Of a DNA stretch of 64,000 nt, positions 24,901 through 36,120 are shown one piece after another. Position numbers and translations under genes: made by a program. The notes beneath the pieces are model-generated. The model had not been told where the DNA came from, did not search any database, and worked only from the letters and a program-made list of their open reading frames with translations. The DNA comes from Strongylocentrotus droebachiensis (lineage: Eukaryota; Echinodermata; Echinoidea; Camarodonta; Strongylocentrotidae). Each line of letters starts with the position of its first letter. Position 1 is the first letter of the stretch. Where the stretch lies: NCBI GenBank assembly GCA_035222895.1, contig JAVYIG010000638.1, positions 434,001 to 498,000 on the forward strand, given 5' to 3'.

Positions 24901-27900
24901 AAAAAAAAATCCAAAATATGTCTCATGAAGTTCAATGAATGCAGTACAGCAGACAGGTTATTATTTTAACTCTCCTTCTTTTTTCTATATAATGTCTAAT
25001 TTCTATTCCCTTTCCCAAGGTCTTTTTTATCATTATCCCATTGGTATCATATCGCATCCCCTTTCTCTACCACCATGCTCTTTCTCTTCTTCTGCTCCCC
25101 CGTAACCTCACTTCGCCCACTTTTTTGTTTCTCTTCTTTTCCCTCTTCTGCAACACTATCTTCTCCTTCTCATTTCTCATTCTCCTCCTTCGTCTTCTTC
25201 ATCATCATATACTTTGATCACAGATGTTGAATCCAAAATACGTCTTAAGCGGATCCCTAACCTTATGTTCTATTATGATTTCTTACTTATTATTTGGTGT
25301 ACTTTTTTTCTTTCTTAATAATAAGCTATCAATATTATTGCGGCACTGCTTAAATTTAGGACGAGTGAGAAAGGGCGAGGTGAATAACAGGTTGGAGCAA
25401 ATTATAGTGGTAGAAATGCATGCTCCCGATTAACACTTTTGGAGATAGAAATGACGCTATCAACTTGATTTCTCATTAATTACATCTGAATAATACTCAT
25501 ATTCATGCAATCGTTTTCATTATCAAAATTACTCCCTATATTATATACGAAAGGATTGAATAAAGTTATGTAATAATTATATTTAGAGAAGTCTGCCTCG
25601 CTTCGAACTGTACACGAAGTTATTAGTAAAAAACAAACTGTTGTGATATTTCAATATTATTAATAGAATGTTTGGAAATAAAGAAATTCAGAATCTGAAG
25701 TGCACAGATAATGATAGATATTAGGGTTAATCATGATTATGCATATCAAATGTTCAGCTCAATTATCTTGAAAAAATAAATACTATTTGGATTCTGTAAA
25801 AGACTTTCAAACTTTACTTTAGTAGCAGTCCACCAATAAAAAAAATTAAATTTAAATTTTAAAAAGGTAAACAACCTATAATGTAATTCACGTATTGATA
25901 GTTCACCGATTAACCTGTCGAAACTATTAAGATAAATAATGGATGAATACGGAAAATGAGACTCGAACTACTTTTACCTGATGAACAGTCTCTGCGTTCT
26001 CCAGCTTCCCATCCTTTCTCACATGCACACACCTGATGGCGATGAACCTTAGAGTATACTTTGACTTTCCCTGAAATAACAATTTACAATGAAAAATACG
26101 TTAAAGTATAGTTTTATGATATAGTCTAATATGGATATTTTTCATTTATCATATTACAATATTTCTAGATCATTAAAAAAAAACACTTTTTCTATAATGT
26201 AATATATTATTGTATTTTAAATAAATGCATTTTGTTACTGTGATCAGTATTTTAGACACGAGAACCCTGTTACTGCGATTTCGTGTGAACTTGGGTCTCA
26301 ATTCTGAAATCAGTGGCCACCTTCCCCACCTACGTAAATATAAGACAAACTTAATAGAATAAAAGGAGGAGGGGGAAAGAGATGACAAAAGAAGATTATA
26401 CGAACACTCCAACTCCCCAAGTAGGTGGCTTTAATTATTAATAGCATTTATTGAGTAATACCGGTGCCCCTCCACTCACTCAACCCCTCCACCCCTCCCA
26501 TGTCAGTGCCCCCTCGGTGGCTGGACCCACACTATGCATCTGCCTGGAATGAGCATGATAATATTGGTGAGAAATGGGACGAGGACATGTTACGTATGGG
26601 TGGCGGACTTGTGCACGTGTCATACCATGAAACTAAGAAACCATGATTAATGTTATCATTCCCATAGATCACAATGGAACAAAATATAAACTTCCCTGGA
26701 GATCTTCAAAATGATTATTACCATTTTGTTCTAGAGTTTCAGATTCATACTGGCCACCATAAAAGTTAGTTGTATTACCATGTACTTGAATGGTGACATG
26801 GGTATACCTGTGAGTTCTCCCGGTCCAGGAGGGCAAGGGTTTGGTGGATTGTCATACTGGCTGGAAACCTCAGGGATTGGGTTCTGCCTGTTGGGGATGT
26901 CTCCTTCGGCGCCAAGGTGCTGGACGCCCTCTCCGGCGCCACCTGAATAATAAATATTAAAGAGAAGAGGATCATATTAGCTATGACAGACCTAAAAAAG
27001 AAGATGTAATAGTTGGTTTAAGGTGATAGATCGCGAGACACATAGACATACAGACAGGCAGACAGACAGGAAGATGCAGATGCAGAGTGAAGAGCGAGGG
27101 AAGAGAAAAGCAACAGATGAAGAGACGATGTAATTTTTTTTAATACTCTGTATGTATTGTATATGTTTTTTTTTTATGAAGAATGAAATAAATACCATAC
27201 CATAATAATAATAATAATAATATTCATTTTTAAAGCGCAATAACTATGTGGATATATTCTATTGCGCTGCAAGAGCTCGTAAATGCTGTGCTATACATAC
27301 TATATGAACAAGTGAGTTTTCAGTTTTGATTTAAAATTATCTAGTGATGGGGCTTTCCTTATTTCTAGTGGTAATTTATTCCATAATCTAGGGGCAGCAC
27401 AGAGAAATGACCGGTCCCCGAGGGTTACTTTGGTTTTATATGGGGGTATTTGCAACATAATGTGTCTTGTGTACTACGAAGGTTACGACCATGAGTTAGA
27501 GATTTGATATGCAACAATTCAGTAACGTAACTAGGAGTTTGACCATTTAGAGCTTTGTAGATTATCATTAATATTTTAAATGTAATTCTCTGGCGAATTG
27601 GCAACCAGTGTAGTTCCTTTAGAAGTGGGGTTATTCGAGAGAATTTTGGGAGGCTGTAAATTAGTCGTGCACATGTATTTTGGACCCGCTGCAACTTGGA
27701 AATTTGTGAGTCTGGCAATCCATACAATAAACTATTACAGTAATCTAGTTTACTAGTAACACATGCATGCAGGATAGTTTTCATGCTGTCCTGATCAAAG
27801 TATTTTCGAATGCGTCTCAAATTATAAATCATGAAATAGGCTGATTTGCATATTTTAGTGATATGTGAATCCATATTCAGGTGGGTATCAAAAGACACAC

Positions 27901-28760
27901 CTAAGTTTCTAACAGTATCAGATGGGTTTATGGTGGAGTCACCAACTTATACACTACGCGACCTAAATTTAGAAACCTGGCGTGGAGTACCAATGACCAA
28001 AAGTTCTGTTTTGTTATCATTTAACATCAACTTGTTTTGCAACATCCAAATCTTAATATAAACAACACATGATTCTAATTCAGAAATACAGTGATCTTCA
28101 GCCGGTGTGTTAGGACAGAAAGATAGGTATAGTTGGGTGTCGTCTGCGTAGCAGCGACAACTAATACTAGGAAACTCTGTATGGATATTTGTAAGGAGTC
28201 TGCTTGTATACAAGGTAAACAACAGAGGGCCTAATCGCGACCCTTGAGGAACGCCAAATGGCACATTGAATACATCAGAGACAACGTTATCAATTTCAAT
28301 TTTCTGTTTTCTATCAGTAAAGGAAGATTCAATCCATTCGATAACCTTGCCATCAACCCTAAAATGGCTTCTTAGAGTTTTCAGTAGACATGAGTGATCT
28401 ATTGTGTCGAAAGCACTGCTTATATCAAGGAGAAGCAGTAGACTTATCTTCTGGTTGTCCATTGACATAAGAAGATCACTTTTTATCCTAAGAAGTGCTG
28501 TTTCAGTACTGTGAAATTTTCGGTATGCTGATTGATTGAACGGCAACAGTGAATGATGTTCAATGTGCTCAAGAATCTGTTGGGGAGCAGCACCTTCTAC
28601 CAACTTAGAAATATACTGAAGATTACTAATGGGCCTTAAATTACTAAATTCTGTTTCGAGGCCCGGCTTTTTCATACCATACCAAGGGAGTAAAGGAGAA
28701 AGATATAAAGAAGCAGAGACTTAGAGAACAAGGACAATTATTGATGGGGAGACATAACAC

Positions 28761-28796
<36 letters not shown>

Positions 28797-30015
28797 TATA
28801 ATGAGGGGAAACAATATAATTAGAGGGGAAATAATTCAATAAAAAGACAAGAGAGTGACAAACCGATTGATAGAAAGAGATGGAGGCCTTTGGAAGGGAA
28901 AAAGAGAAGTATTGGGAGACATTGAAATAGGGAAAAGAGTTGAATATGACTGTGTCTCCTTTCAATTTGGATTGATAGTTTAAATATGCCCTTCAATCCA
29001 CGTTTACATGTAAGTTACTTTCTGTCGTTATAATGAATTGAATTGAAGTCTTATTGAAACTTTCTTTCTCTCTCTCATTTTGTCATCGCACTCTCTCTCT
29101 CTCTCTCTCTCTCATTCTTTAATCGCTCTCTTTTCTTTGTCTCTTTCTTTCTCTCTCTCTCTCTCTCTGTCTCCCATGCTCTCATCGTTTCTCTCTTTCT
29201 CTTTTTTCTATTTCTCTCTCTCTCTCCATATCTCTCTTCTCCCTACTTCAGTGTTGCATAACAACATTCCTAGGGTGATTCATCTTAGAATATACTGACT
29301 TAAACTATGGTATGCTTTCAAATTGTTAAGATTAATGTATATTTTGTAAACTCAAATGCGATACTACTGTTAATTTATTCTGAATTGATATGCAATTCAA
29401 CTTTCAGGCTACTATGTATCGTTTTTAATAAACCATTTTCAATCAATTCAATTCAAGAGAGTGGCAGAGAGAGAGAGAGAGGGGGAGAAAAGGGGGCGAG
29501 AATGGAAAAGAATTTTATGGAAAAAATGATACTAACAAAAGAGAGAAGGAGGAACGCTTCATGACAAGCGAAGTAGATTATAACCTTCAATAAAAACGCC
29601 TACCTAATCACAAAGATGTAGTGAATTTAATCAAGAAGAGTGCCTTAGTGACTGATTACAATAATTGCATTGATTTTGGACTGTATAGATTGAATTGCTT
29701 CTGAAACGTATGTTATACAGAGATGTGATAGAAGAAAAGTAAACTTAAGCGAGAGCATTTTTTAAATTCAAAGAAAAAAGTTTCATGGAACAAAAAAAGG
29801 ATCTTACCTGCGATGAAAGTGAGTGGCGGAATGACAACCTTAGAATTGGTGGCTGTGTTCTCAAGGTCGCGTTGTGAAGGGGCAAGAGGAAAATCATAGT
29901 AGTTACTGTTCATAAGAAGATTCCTCAAGGCGATTCGATCCCTAAGAGACATCCCCGAGTACTCGCTGCTTGCCAATGCTCCGAGGAGCAACATGCTCAG
30001 AATCACGTACCACAT
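21953..30015 (-). CDS. SCG5-like: 7B2 / secretogranin V-like neuroendocrine protein with repeated C-terminal peptide
   Basis: Seven minus-strand exons join in phase: 30015-29808, 26942-26808, 26070-25978, 24773-24667, 23920-23855, 23320-23252 and 22048-21953, giving 257 residues. Exon 1 starts with a signal peptide (MWYVILSMLLLGALASS). Exon 2 carries the family signature GGAGEGVQHLG ... DIPN ... NPPNPCPPG; vertebrate 7B2 has GGAHEGLQHLG and NPPNPCPVG. Exon 4 carries CLPNMPNDAEFVNQYQL, matching the vertebrate GCLENTPDTAEF segment. Known role of the family: 7B2 binds pro-PC2 in the early secretory pathway, helps its folding and transport, and after cleavage its C-terminal peptide (VNPYLQG ... 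VVAKKS) inhibits PC2. Here exons 5, 6 and 7 each encode one such peptide-like unit (residues 182-203, 204-226, 227-257) with MAKKSPVY, VSKKSAYP and VVAKKAPVY cores. Exon 3 (phase-symmetric, 93 bp) adds VCACEKGWEAGERRDC. A tttgtag acceptor 10 bp before the ATG implies a 5' leader intron. Two AATAAA signals on this strand lie about 190-200 bp after the stop (21756-21751, 21765-21760). Intron 1 holds a LINE. Confidence 0.92.
22456..22624. mobile_element. MITE-like fragment with GTGGCGTATCC-type ends
   Basis: GTGCCGTATCCATCAGG near 22459 and the inverse GGATACGCCACTG at 22611-22623 form imperfect ends, in intron 6 of the 7B2-like gene. The 33473-33659 element has similar termini. Fragmentary. Confidence 0.4.
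24303..24376 (+). repeat. tRNA-derived SINE head (candidate)
   Basis: Contains TAGTCCAGCGGTCGC, similar to a pol III A box, and 30 bases further GGTTCAAGCTCTGGC, similar to a B box; the ends GTCAT/ATGAC are complementary. No acceptor stem or anticodon arm good enough for a functional tRNA was found. Lies in intron 4 of the 7B2-like gene. Confidence 0.4.
24490..24650. repeat. AT-rich 21-bp minisatellite and ATT/ATC microsatellite
   Basis: About four copies of a 21-bp unit (ATTATTAATATAATTATCATT) at about 24528-24611, flanked by ATT and ATC triplet runs. It ends just before the exon 4 donor of the 7B2-like gene; open frames through it are artefacts. Confidence 0.9.
27206..28680 (-). pseudogene. 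5'-truncated LINE with RT catalytic domain, in 7B2 intron 1
   Basis: On the minus strand 28675-27947 encodes RT blocks in order: NLRPISNLQYISKLVE, FNQSAYRKFHSTETALL, LLLDISSAFDTIDH, VPFGVPQGSRLGPLLFTLY and CRCYADDTQLYLSF (catalytic YADD). The next part, 27898-27425, in another frame, encodes THLNMDSHITKICKSAYF, CVTSKLDYCNSLLYGLP and LHWLPIRQRITFK. The C-terminus APRLWNKLPLEIRKAPSL continues to about 27300. The 3' end is an (ATT)n run at about 27207-27227. This belongs to the CR1/L2-like RTs with SAFDTIDH and CNSLLYGLP blocks, a different family from the 40.4 kb LINE. At least one frameshift (27.90-27.95 kb) breaks it; the endonuclease is missing. Confidence 0.9.
28763..29235. repeat. (GA)n and (CT)n tracts
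   Basis: (GA)n at about 28763-28793 and interrupted (CT)n at about 29064-29230, in intron 1 of the 7B2-like gene. They generate long Ser/Leu-rich frames that are not genes. Confidence 0.9.
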
Positions 30016-30292
30016 GGTGTTTTTTCTACAAATTGGAATAGGATATTTTGATAATTTGTAATCGTTTATTGATTGTCTGTTACATTTTCTTACCTTTTGG
30101 CTGAATGACTTGTTCTAAATACTCTGATGCCCATAAAGTTGGAATACATTTTTTTTTGTTTTTTTGTTCTTGATAAGGTTTATATCTTCACAGAGCTTTA
30201 GTTATCAATCTAAAGAGTCACACAGATAGAAAAGTAAAGTCCTGAGAAGATATGAACTTTATCTATCAAAAATAAACCGGTTCTAGTACATT

Positions 30293-30425
30293 ACCCCTTG
30301 ACCAATCACCCCCGGCCAATTTCCAGCGGGACAATAACCCCCCAAGGACAATTACCCCCCCGAAAGATAACCACCCCCCCCCCCCACCCGAGGACAACCA
30401 CCCCCGAGGACAATCACAAGACCAA
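30293..30425. repeat. Degenerate C-rich tandem repeat
   Basis: Repeated GGACAATTACCCCCC / GAGGACAACCACCCCC-like units of about 15-20 bp with a poly-C core at about 30374-30388. Unit length varies. Confidence 0.7.
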
Positions 30426-30837
30426 GTAACAAAACCGCCCGCCTCCTTTTTGGCCGCTTCATCCTTTTGTTTACTATTTACTATTTAGAAGAAGACCAAC
30501 AACAAACAACTTTTTGTATAAAATAGCTTTTATAGCTGAGCAAAGCAAATTTTTTCACTGTTTCTGAATTTTTAAAATTGCTTAGCAAGTGGACTAAAAT
30601 GATAAAAAATCATTTGTTTTGTCATACATTACATCAGTATACTCAAATAGCACAATATGCTATCTGTGAATAATTAGCATGGCGGTCATCTTGGAAAACA
30701 TAGCAAAAAATAGCAAAATAGTAAATATTAAAGCGCTGCCTCCTCCTTTAAAAATAAAATCCGGACAAAAGACTCGTTACTCTTTTTTTACTTGGCCTTA
30801 TCATTATCATCATCATCATCATCATCATCATCAAGTA

Positions 30838-31330
30838 ATGTTGGACGTTAGAGAGAGGGAATGTATACCTGCATGGTCAGATGTTTGGATATTTAAGTTA
30901 AAAGGTATAAAAGACAGTTTACTGATTAATTTCAATTTCAAATTTATGTACAATATTTTGACAATACCAAATTACTTGTGGAAAGTAAATGCACTGAGCA
31001 ATGTTATTATTGTAATTATTGTGATTGTATGTATATGTTCTTTTCTTGTAACGAAATCATAAAGTTTTGGAATGAAGTTGAAAGGAATATAAAGAAATAT
31101 TTTATGTCTAATTTAATTTTAAACCATGGCATCTATTGTTTGGTATTGATTTTGATTCAAAGAAGGAAAAAGATGTTGATATTATTTTGAATTATGCACT
31201 TTTCACCATTACAAAAGCTTTGTTGGAAAAGAATTTAAAAAGAAAAGAACAAAACAGAGAGTTCTTCACATTTGGTTTTACCTATTGAATTATCGTTTAC
31301 AGATAGAAGAAATAATCGAAAACCATGTAT
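30838..31330 (+). pseudogene. L1/Tx1-like LINE C-terminal remnant
   Basis: Across two frames the plus strand encodes IPAWSDVWIFKLKGIKDSL, NFNFKFMYNILTIPNYLWKV, then EQCYYCNYCDCMYMFFSCNE and IIKFWNEVERNIKKYF, then KDVDIILNYALFTITKALLEK. The order 'FN.K..YNIL ... C..C ... F..C..I..FW..V' is that of the C-terminal zinc-knuckle-like region of L1/Tx1-group ORF2 proteins, with the usual His replaced by Tyr/Met. Frameshifted and without an RT core. The preceding (CAT)n at about 30800-30832 may mark the truncation point. Confidence 0.65.
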
Positions 31331-31587
31331 CTCTCCATAAAATTAATGGAGGCAAATGCTAAAAATGTGAAGATGTTTATATTATTATGAGGAAATGAAG
31401 AAGAACAGAAATGGTTATTTACCCCCCCCCCCCCCCCAAAAAAAAGGGGGGGGGATCTATTTGAACAAAATTGCTGCGCTGCAAATTGAAGATTTCTTTC
31501 ATATTAAATTTACACGCGATTGTGAAAATTGATATTGTTCCCATCATTATCATTTAATATTTGTATGATCATAAATCAATACTAACG

Positions 31588-31963
31588 TTAAAGGTAAAGA
31601 CCAGTATTGGCAACGCCCCAATTTCAAAAAATGAAATGGAAGCTCTCATTACCAATCATGTGAAAGAATATGTTTTGACTAATACATGATGATAAAAAAT
31701 TTGCCGGGAAACCGCCTACTAATTCATATATTTGGTAAATTTATTTCTCTCATGGTCTGGTGAGAGAGATAGGGTAGTCCCATATACATCTTTTTGTGTA
31801 TAGTGCTTGTAACTTTACGAAGAATGGGCCAAATTTCTTATCATTTTGATGATTCCAGAACCTTGCAGATGCTAGATGCTAGATGATCAACCTTTTCTGA
31901 TCGATTCCACAACGTTTCTTTCACAATGCAATCGCATGACCATTACTGGTCTTTACCTTTAAT
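31588..31963. mobile_element. TTTAAAG-ended MITE, copy 2
   Basis: Starts TTAAAGGTAAAGACCAGTA and ends with the inverse TACTGGTCTTTACCTTTAA. The flanks show TAACG on both sides. The right half matches copy 1 and copy 3 (GTCCCATATACATCTTTTTG ... TTTCACAATGCAATCGCATG). Confidence 0.85.
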
Positions 31964-31979
31964 AACGGTAGTATATAGT

Positions 31980-32330
31980 AACAGTGATGACGACGATAAT
32001 GATCATGATAATAATGATAATAAGAATCAAATAATAATGAAAACTAGTAAATAAGGATCATGATGATGATGATGATAATAATGATAACAATAACATTACT
32101 CTACTAATACTACTTGTAATAAAAGTCATCACCATCATCATCATCATTATCATTATCATCACCATCATCATCATCACCATCATCACCATCATCATTGTTA
32201 TCATCATCATCATCATCATTATCACCATCATCACCATCATCATCATCATCATCATCACCATCATCACCATCATCACCATCATCACCATCATCATCATCAT
32301 CATCATCATTATCATCATTCATTTGTTATC
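31980..32330. repeat. (CAT/CAC)n triplet microsatellite
   Basis: A long interrupted ATC/ACC triplet array, densest at 32126-32318. It is open in several frames on both strands (poly-Met, poly-Asp, poly-Ser) only because of the repeat. Confidence 0.95.
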
Positions 32331-33205
32331 ATTATTCTCAATTTGACAACGAAGCCTATCGTGTGCAGTCGCTTCCCGATAGTTGGCGCTGTCCATTATT
32401 ATGAATACCCTTCTCGGCCCATTGCCGTGACGTACGTACTTGTGATGCATGAAGTGTTTCGAATGATCGTCAATCTGAAAGATTATATCGGAGCTGTTTT
32501 TGAAGCATCACATTGTTTTGATAATGCCATATAGCTCGACTATAGGCACGGGGTGGTTGCATGTAATTAAGAAGGCCCTACATGCTGCCTCAAGGGGAAA
32601 CAAGGTGTTTTGGAGATGAAAACTTTTAATTAAATCACATTTTCTATCGTTTTCATGCAAATGTTTTGATTTCTTGGAGATAAAAAAAAATAAAAATGAT
32701 AGAGTTTCATAAGCTATTGCACGTAATCTAAGAAGTTATTTAATACAGAACATAGACTCGATTGCTACTTTAGTTTGCTTCTTAATTAATATTTGTTGTC
32801 CTTGTAATTTATCTTGCCTGTTTAATGGGTTTTTTTAGTTAAAGAAAATTTATGTTCGATAATATTAATTGTCTTATATTTGTTAATGTACAAGCACGGG
32901 AAATTCATAGTGGTCAATACCAAGCACTAATGACATAAAACTCAAACTTACATGTCAGTATTTTTCCATACAACTAGGCAAATGATGAATTTTAAACATG
33001 TAATAGATTTAATTTTTCTTGCAACACAGTGGAAGTCTTTAAACAAACTGAACATGGAATATAAACTCGTGATGTCGATTGGAATTGCAGGAAAGAAGAT
33101 GCTTTTAACAATCTATATAGGGCCTATCTGAAAATTGTTTGTGACACCCGATCAGTTGGTTACTGTAATATCTTCGTGTTTTACAATGATTCCAATTCGC
33201 TGATA
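32331..33205. other. Non-coding stretch, nothing recognised
   Basis: AT-rich DNA with short chance frames. No splice-supported exon, repeat or terminal inverted repeat was found by eye. Confidence 0.4.
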
Positions 33206-33450
33206 TACACTCTTATTTCCACGGAGTCAAATTTCACTCTGAATGGCGTCAGCTGGGAGTCAACTCTATTCCTAGTTAAACTGACACGGAAAAGGAGTCA
33301 TCTTGACTCTGAATTGAGTCAATTCTCAGCTGATGCCACACAAACCGAGTCAAATTGATTCGGAATCCGTGTCACTTTAACTAGGAATAGAGTTGACTCC
33401 CAGCTGACGTCATTTAGAGTGAAATTTGACTCCGTGGAAATAAGAGTGTA
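33206..33450. mobile_element. MITE with about 80-bp near-perfect inverted arms
   Basis: The left arm starts TACACTCTTATTTCCACGG and runs to TTAAACTGACACGG; the right arm is its inverse, ending CCGTGGAAATAAGAGTGTA at 33450, with only a few mismatches. The loop is about 80 bp and itself contains GAGTCAA/TTGACTC units. The terminal TA may be a Tc1/mariner-type target duplication. Confidence 0.9.
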
Positions 33451-33472
33451 GGCCTACATGTAGGAATGTATG

Positions 33473-33659
33473 ACAGTGGCGAATCCAAAGGGCAAAAGAG
33501 GCCATCTGCCACTACCCAGTCAAAAAAGAGAAGGAAAAAGAGGAAGTAAAAGAAGATGTATGGGCTGATAGCTTTTTTGTTGTTGGATGTCACTTAAACA
33601 AAAATTACTTTCGCCACCCCCCCCCCCCCTCCCCGCGCCTAATCATGGATACACCCCTG
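33473..33659. mobile_element. Short MITE-like element, CAGTGGCGAATCCA ends
   Basis: CAGTGGCGAATCCA at the left and TGGATACACCCCTG at the right are imperfect inverse termini around a purine-rich segment and a poly-C tract. CAGxGGCG termini are hAT-like; no target duplication was resolved. Confidence 0.5.
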
Positions 33660-33827
33660 AATTGTCATGTAAAAGCCTGTCTGTAAGACATAATTCTTCT
33701 CAATCAATAGTAGCGGGATGATGGACTTCATTTTAGGATCTAATAAGCGACAAATTCTGGATCACAATCACAAAACAATTTGAGGAAAAATATGACTCTG
33801 TGAATCACCATTGTTACCACTGTTATA

Positions 33828-33960
33828 ATGATCATCATCATCACTATACCACTACAACCACGGAACCACCAACACTATTATCATCATCATTATTGTCATC
33901 GCCATTACTATATCATCATCACTTCCACTACCACCACCACCATTATCATCATCATCATTT
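33828..33960. repeat. ATC/ACC triplet microsatellite
   Basis: Interrupted CAT/CAC triplets; the frame through it (His/Tyr-rich) is an artefact. Confidence 0.85.
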
Positions 33961-34223
33961 CAGAGGCAGCGTTTGACAGAGTTTTCATAGGGGGCAATAA
34001 TTTTAAAATTATGAATGTAACATTTTACGAAGGTCCGGCGGCGCATAACCATCATCTCCATAATAATTCGGTTAACAAAGTTGACTTCGTGTTATATATA
34101 TATAGTCGAGACAAAACTTTAGTTTGCAGTAATGAAAATAAACTTTCACAAAAAATATATAGTAAAAAGAGAATTTCTGGACCTCTAGGAATTATAGCGT
34201 TTGTATTAACGTCTTAGAGTCAT

Positions 34224-34465
34224 GTTAGTAGAACGACGGCTCACGAGAATGACAAAACATATAGAAATACACCAGAAAATACATTAAAAAAAGAAATGTC
34301 TACAATGTCCACGAGACCGACAGCCCAGGATACCAATGAAGCAAAGAAATACAATAGGGTAATAGAAGTGTCGGTCTCGTCGGCCGTCGTTTTAGTTAAC
34401 CATAACAGAATTTGTCAGAATGTTTACGAGGCCGTCGGCCTCATGGGCTGTCGATATCGTGGGGT
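34224..34465. repeat. Nested inverted repeats with CGACGGC / GAGACCGAC motifs
   Basis: GTTAGTAGAACGACGGCTCA at 34224 pairs with CGTCGGCCGTCGTTTTAGTTAAC at 34378-34400. GTCCACGAGACCGACAGCCC at 34307 pairs with GGGCTGTCGATATCGTGGG at 34444-34462. The two stems interleave, so this is a foldback cluster, not one simple TIR element. Confidence 0.55.
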
Positions 34466-34746
34466 GTAGCCCTTCAACCATCTTTTTAATTCTTGATTTC
34501 ATTTCTTTAAATATCTGAATGACTTGTATATAATTTTGTTAAACGGAAATATAAAAACAAAAAAACAAACCAAAGGTGTTAAATATTTATCAATTTCTAA
34601 GTTTCTGTAAATTAATTTTTACTTGCTGGAATACTTCAAACAATTTGAAATTAGAAATGGGTTCCAGCGGCCAACGTAATTCATTTTTTCGGTCGTTATA
34701 TAGTAGTAAGATATTAGTAGTATAAGAAGAAGTAGTAGTAGTAGTA

Positions 34747-34794
<48 letters not shown>

Positions 34795-36120
34795 AAGTAG
34801 CAGCAGCAGCAGTAGTATCAGTATAGTAATAATAGAAGTAGTAATATCAGCATTAGTACAGTGGTGGTTTATCGAACAAATTAATTTGCAGCTAATTATT
34901 GCCGAAATAGCAAAATTAATAGGTATGCGTGTAGATTCAGACATATAAAATGGAACACAATAAATAGGAACACAAGAAGCGAAGTATACGCTATTGTAAA
35001 TACTATACATTAAATAATCACCATGATATTTCATTATACGTCTGACATAATGCAGTCTACATGAATATGTCACACGAATATAGTACCTAAAAGGTATGGA
35101 GAGTAGGCATATTTGAATGATAATGAGAAATGTTATTATAACAAACGTCTTCTTGTATGATTGTAATCAGTTGCAAAATATCTGAAGCAGGTTTTTGGAA
35201 AAGAAGTAATCACGATAAAAATGTATTTTGTATACAATAGTTATTATTACACAAATCAGCATAAAGATACAATAATTATCATCATTCTATGCTACATATT
35301 TATTTCGTAACATTTTGCTGATAAATTTACAGAATAATTGAGGGTAAATGATCATGAAAATGTTTACCTCTCATACCCGTTTCCCCATCAAAATGTCTGA
35401 TTTGTCTGTTTGTTTGTTTGTTTATCTTTTTAAAAGCCTTTTTCTTATATTAGAGACTCGAGAAATATTATGTGTGCGCTGAAAATATTGTCAAGGTCAG
35501 TTGCCATGATGCCTAATCAAGGCCTATATAATTATTATCTTCGCGGGAATCAGAACAAAATTTAATTTAGTATAAATTATGTGCGGCTCTATAATGGTGA
35601 CACGAGATCACCAGCTGTCGCATTAAGTAACTTGAGCAACATCACTATGACCTTCCCTTGACAAACTTTTATCGCGGGTAAAATTACAGCAGGGATAATG
35701 ATTATGCCATATTTTGTTGCTTTACATCCACTACAACGATAGGGCATATTTTCGCTTAGTGCATTGCCATAATGCCATGGAGGTTATACATTTCTATTTA
35801 GCTCCTTTTTTTCCTTCAATACATTATTCTGTCCTATCTTATAAAACTTGTGATCAATAGAATTGACAATGATTGATAACAGCTATCCTGAAAACATTTT
35901 ATTCGATTGGCATTGAGAAAATTTGTTTTTAGAACAGTGGTAGTTGCTGATATTAAACAAGCATTGCAGCTAGGTTATTACACCGAAATTATCATGAAAA
36001 CATTTGCATACTCTATATCATGTTGTGTAGCATGTCTCATTTTTGTAAAGTGAGCGGAATTTTTTTTTACATCGATATGGTAGAACATATCCGATAACGA
36101 GAGGGTTAAACAAACATTCC
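34466..36120. repeat. Non-coding stretch with (AGT)n microsatellite
   Basis: (AGT)n at about 34729-34815 with neighbouring AGC triplets. A TTTG run lies at about 35406-35422. Otherwise AT-rich DNA with no gene supported. Confidence 0.6.

Noticed and set aside
31980..32330. CRISPR array
   Set aside because: The repeats are contiguous triplets without spacers in an animal genome context.
32058..32404. Long frames of poly-Met, poly-Asp or poly-Ser on both strands
   Set aside because: All arise from the CAT/CAC triplet microsatellite; no unique coding sequence.
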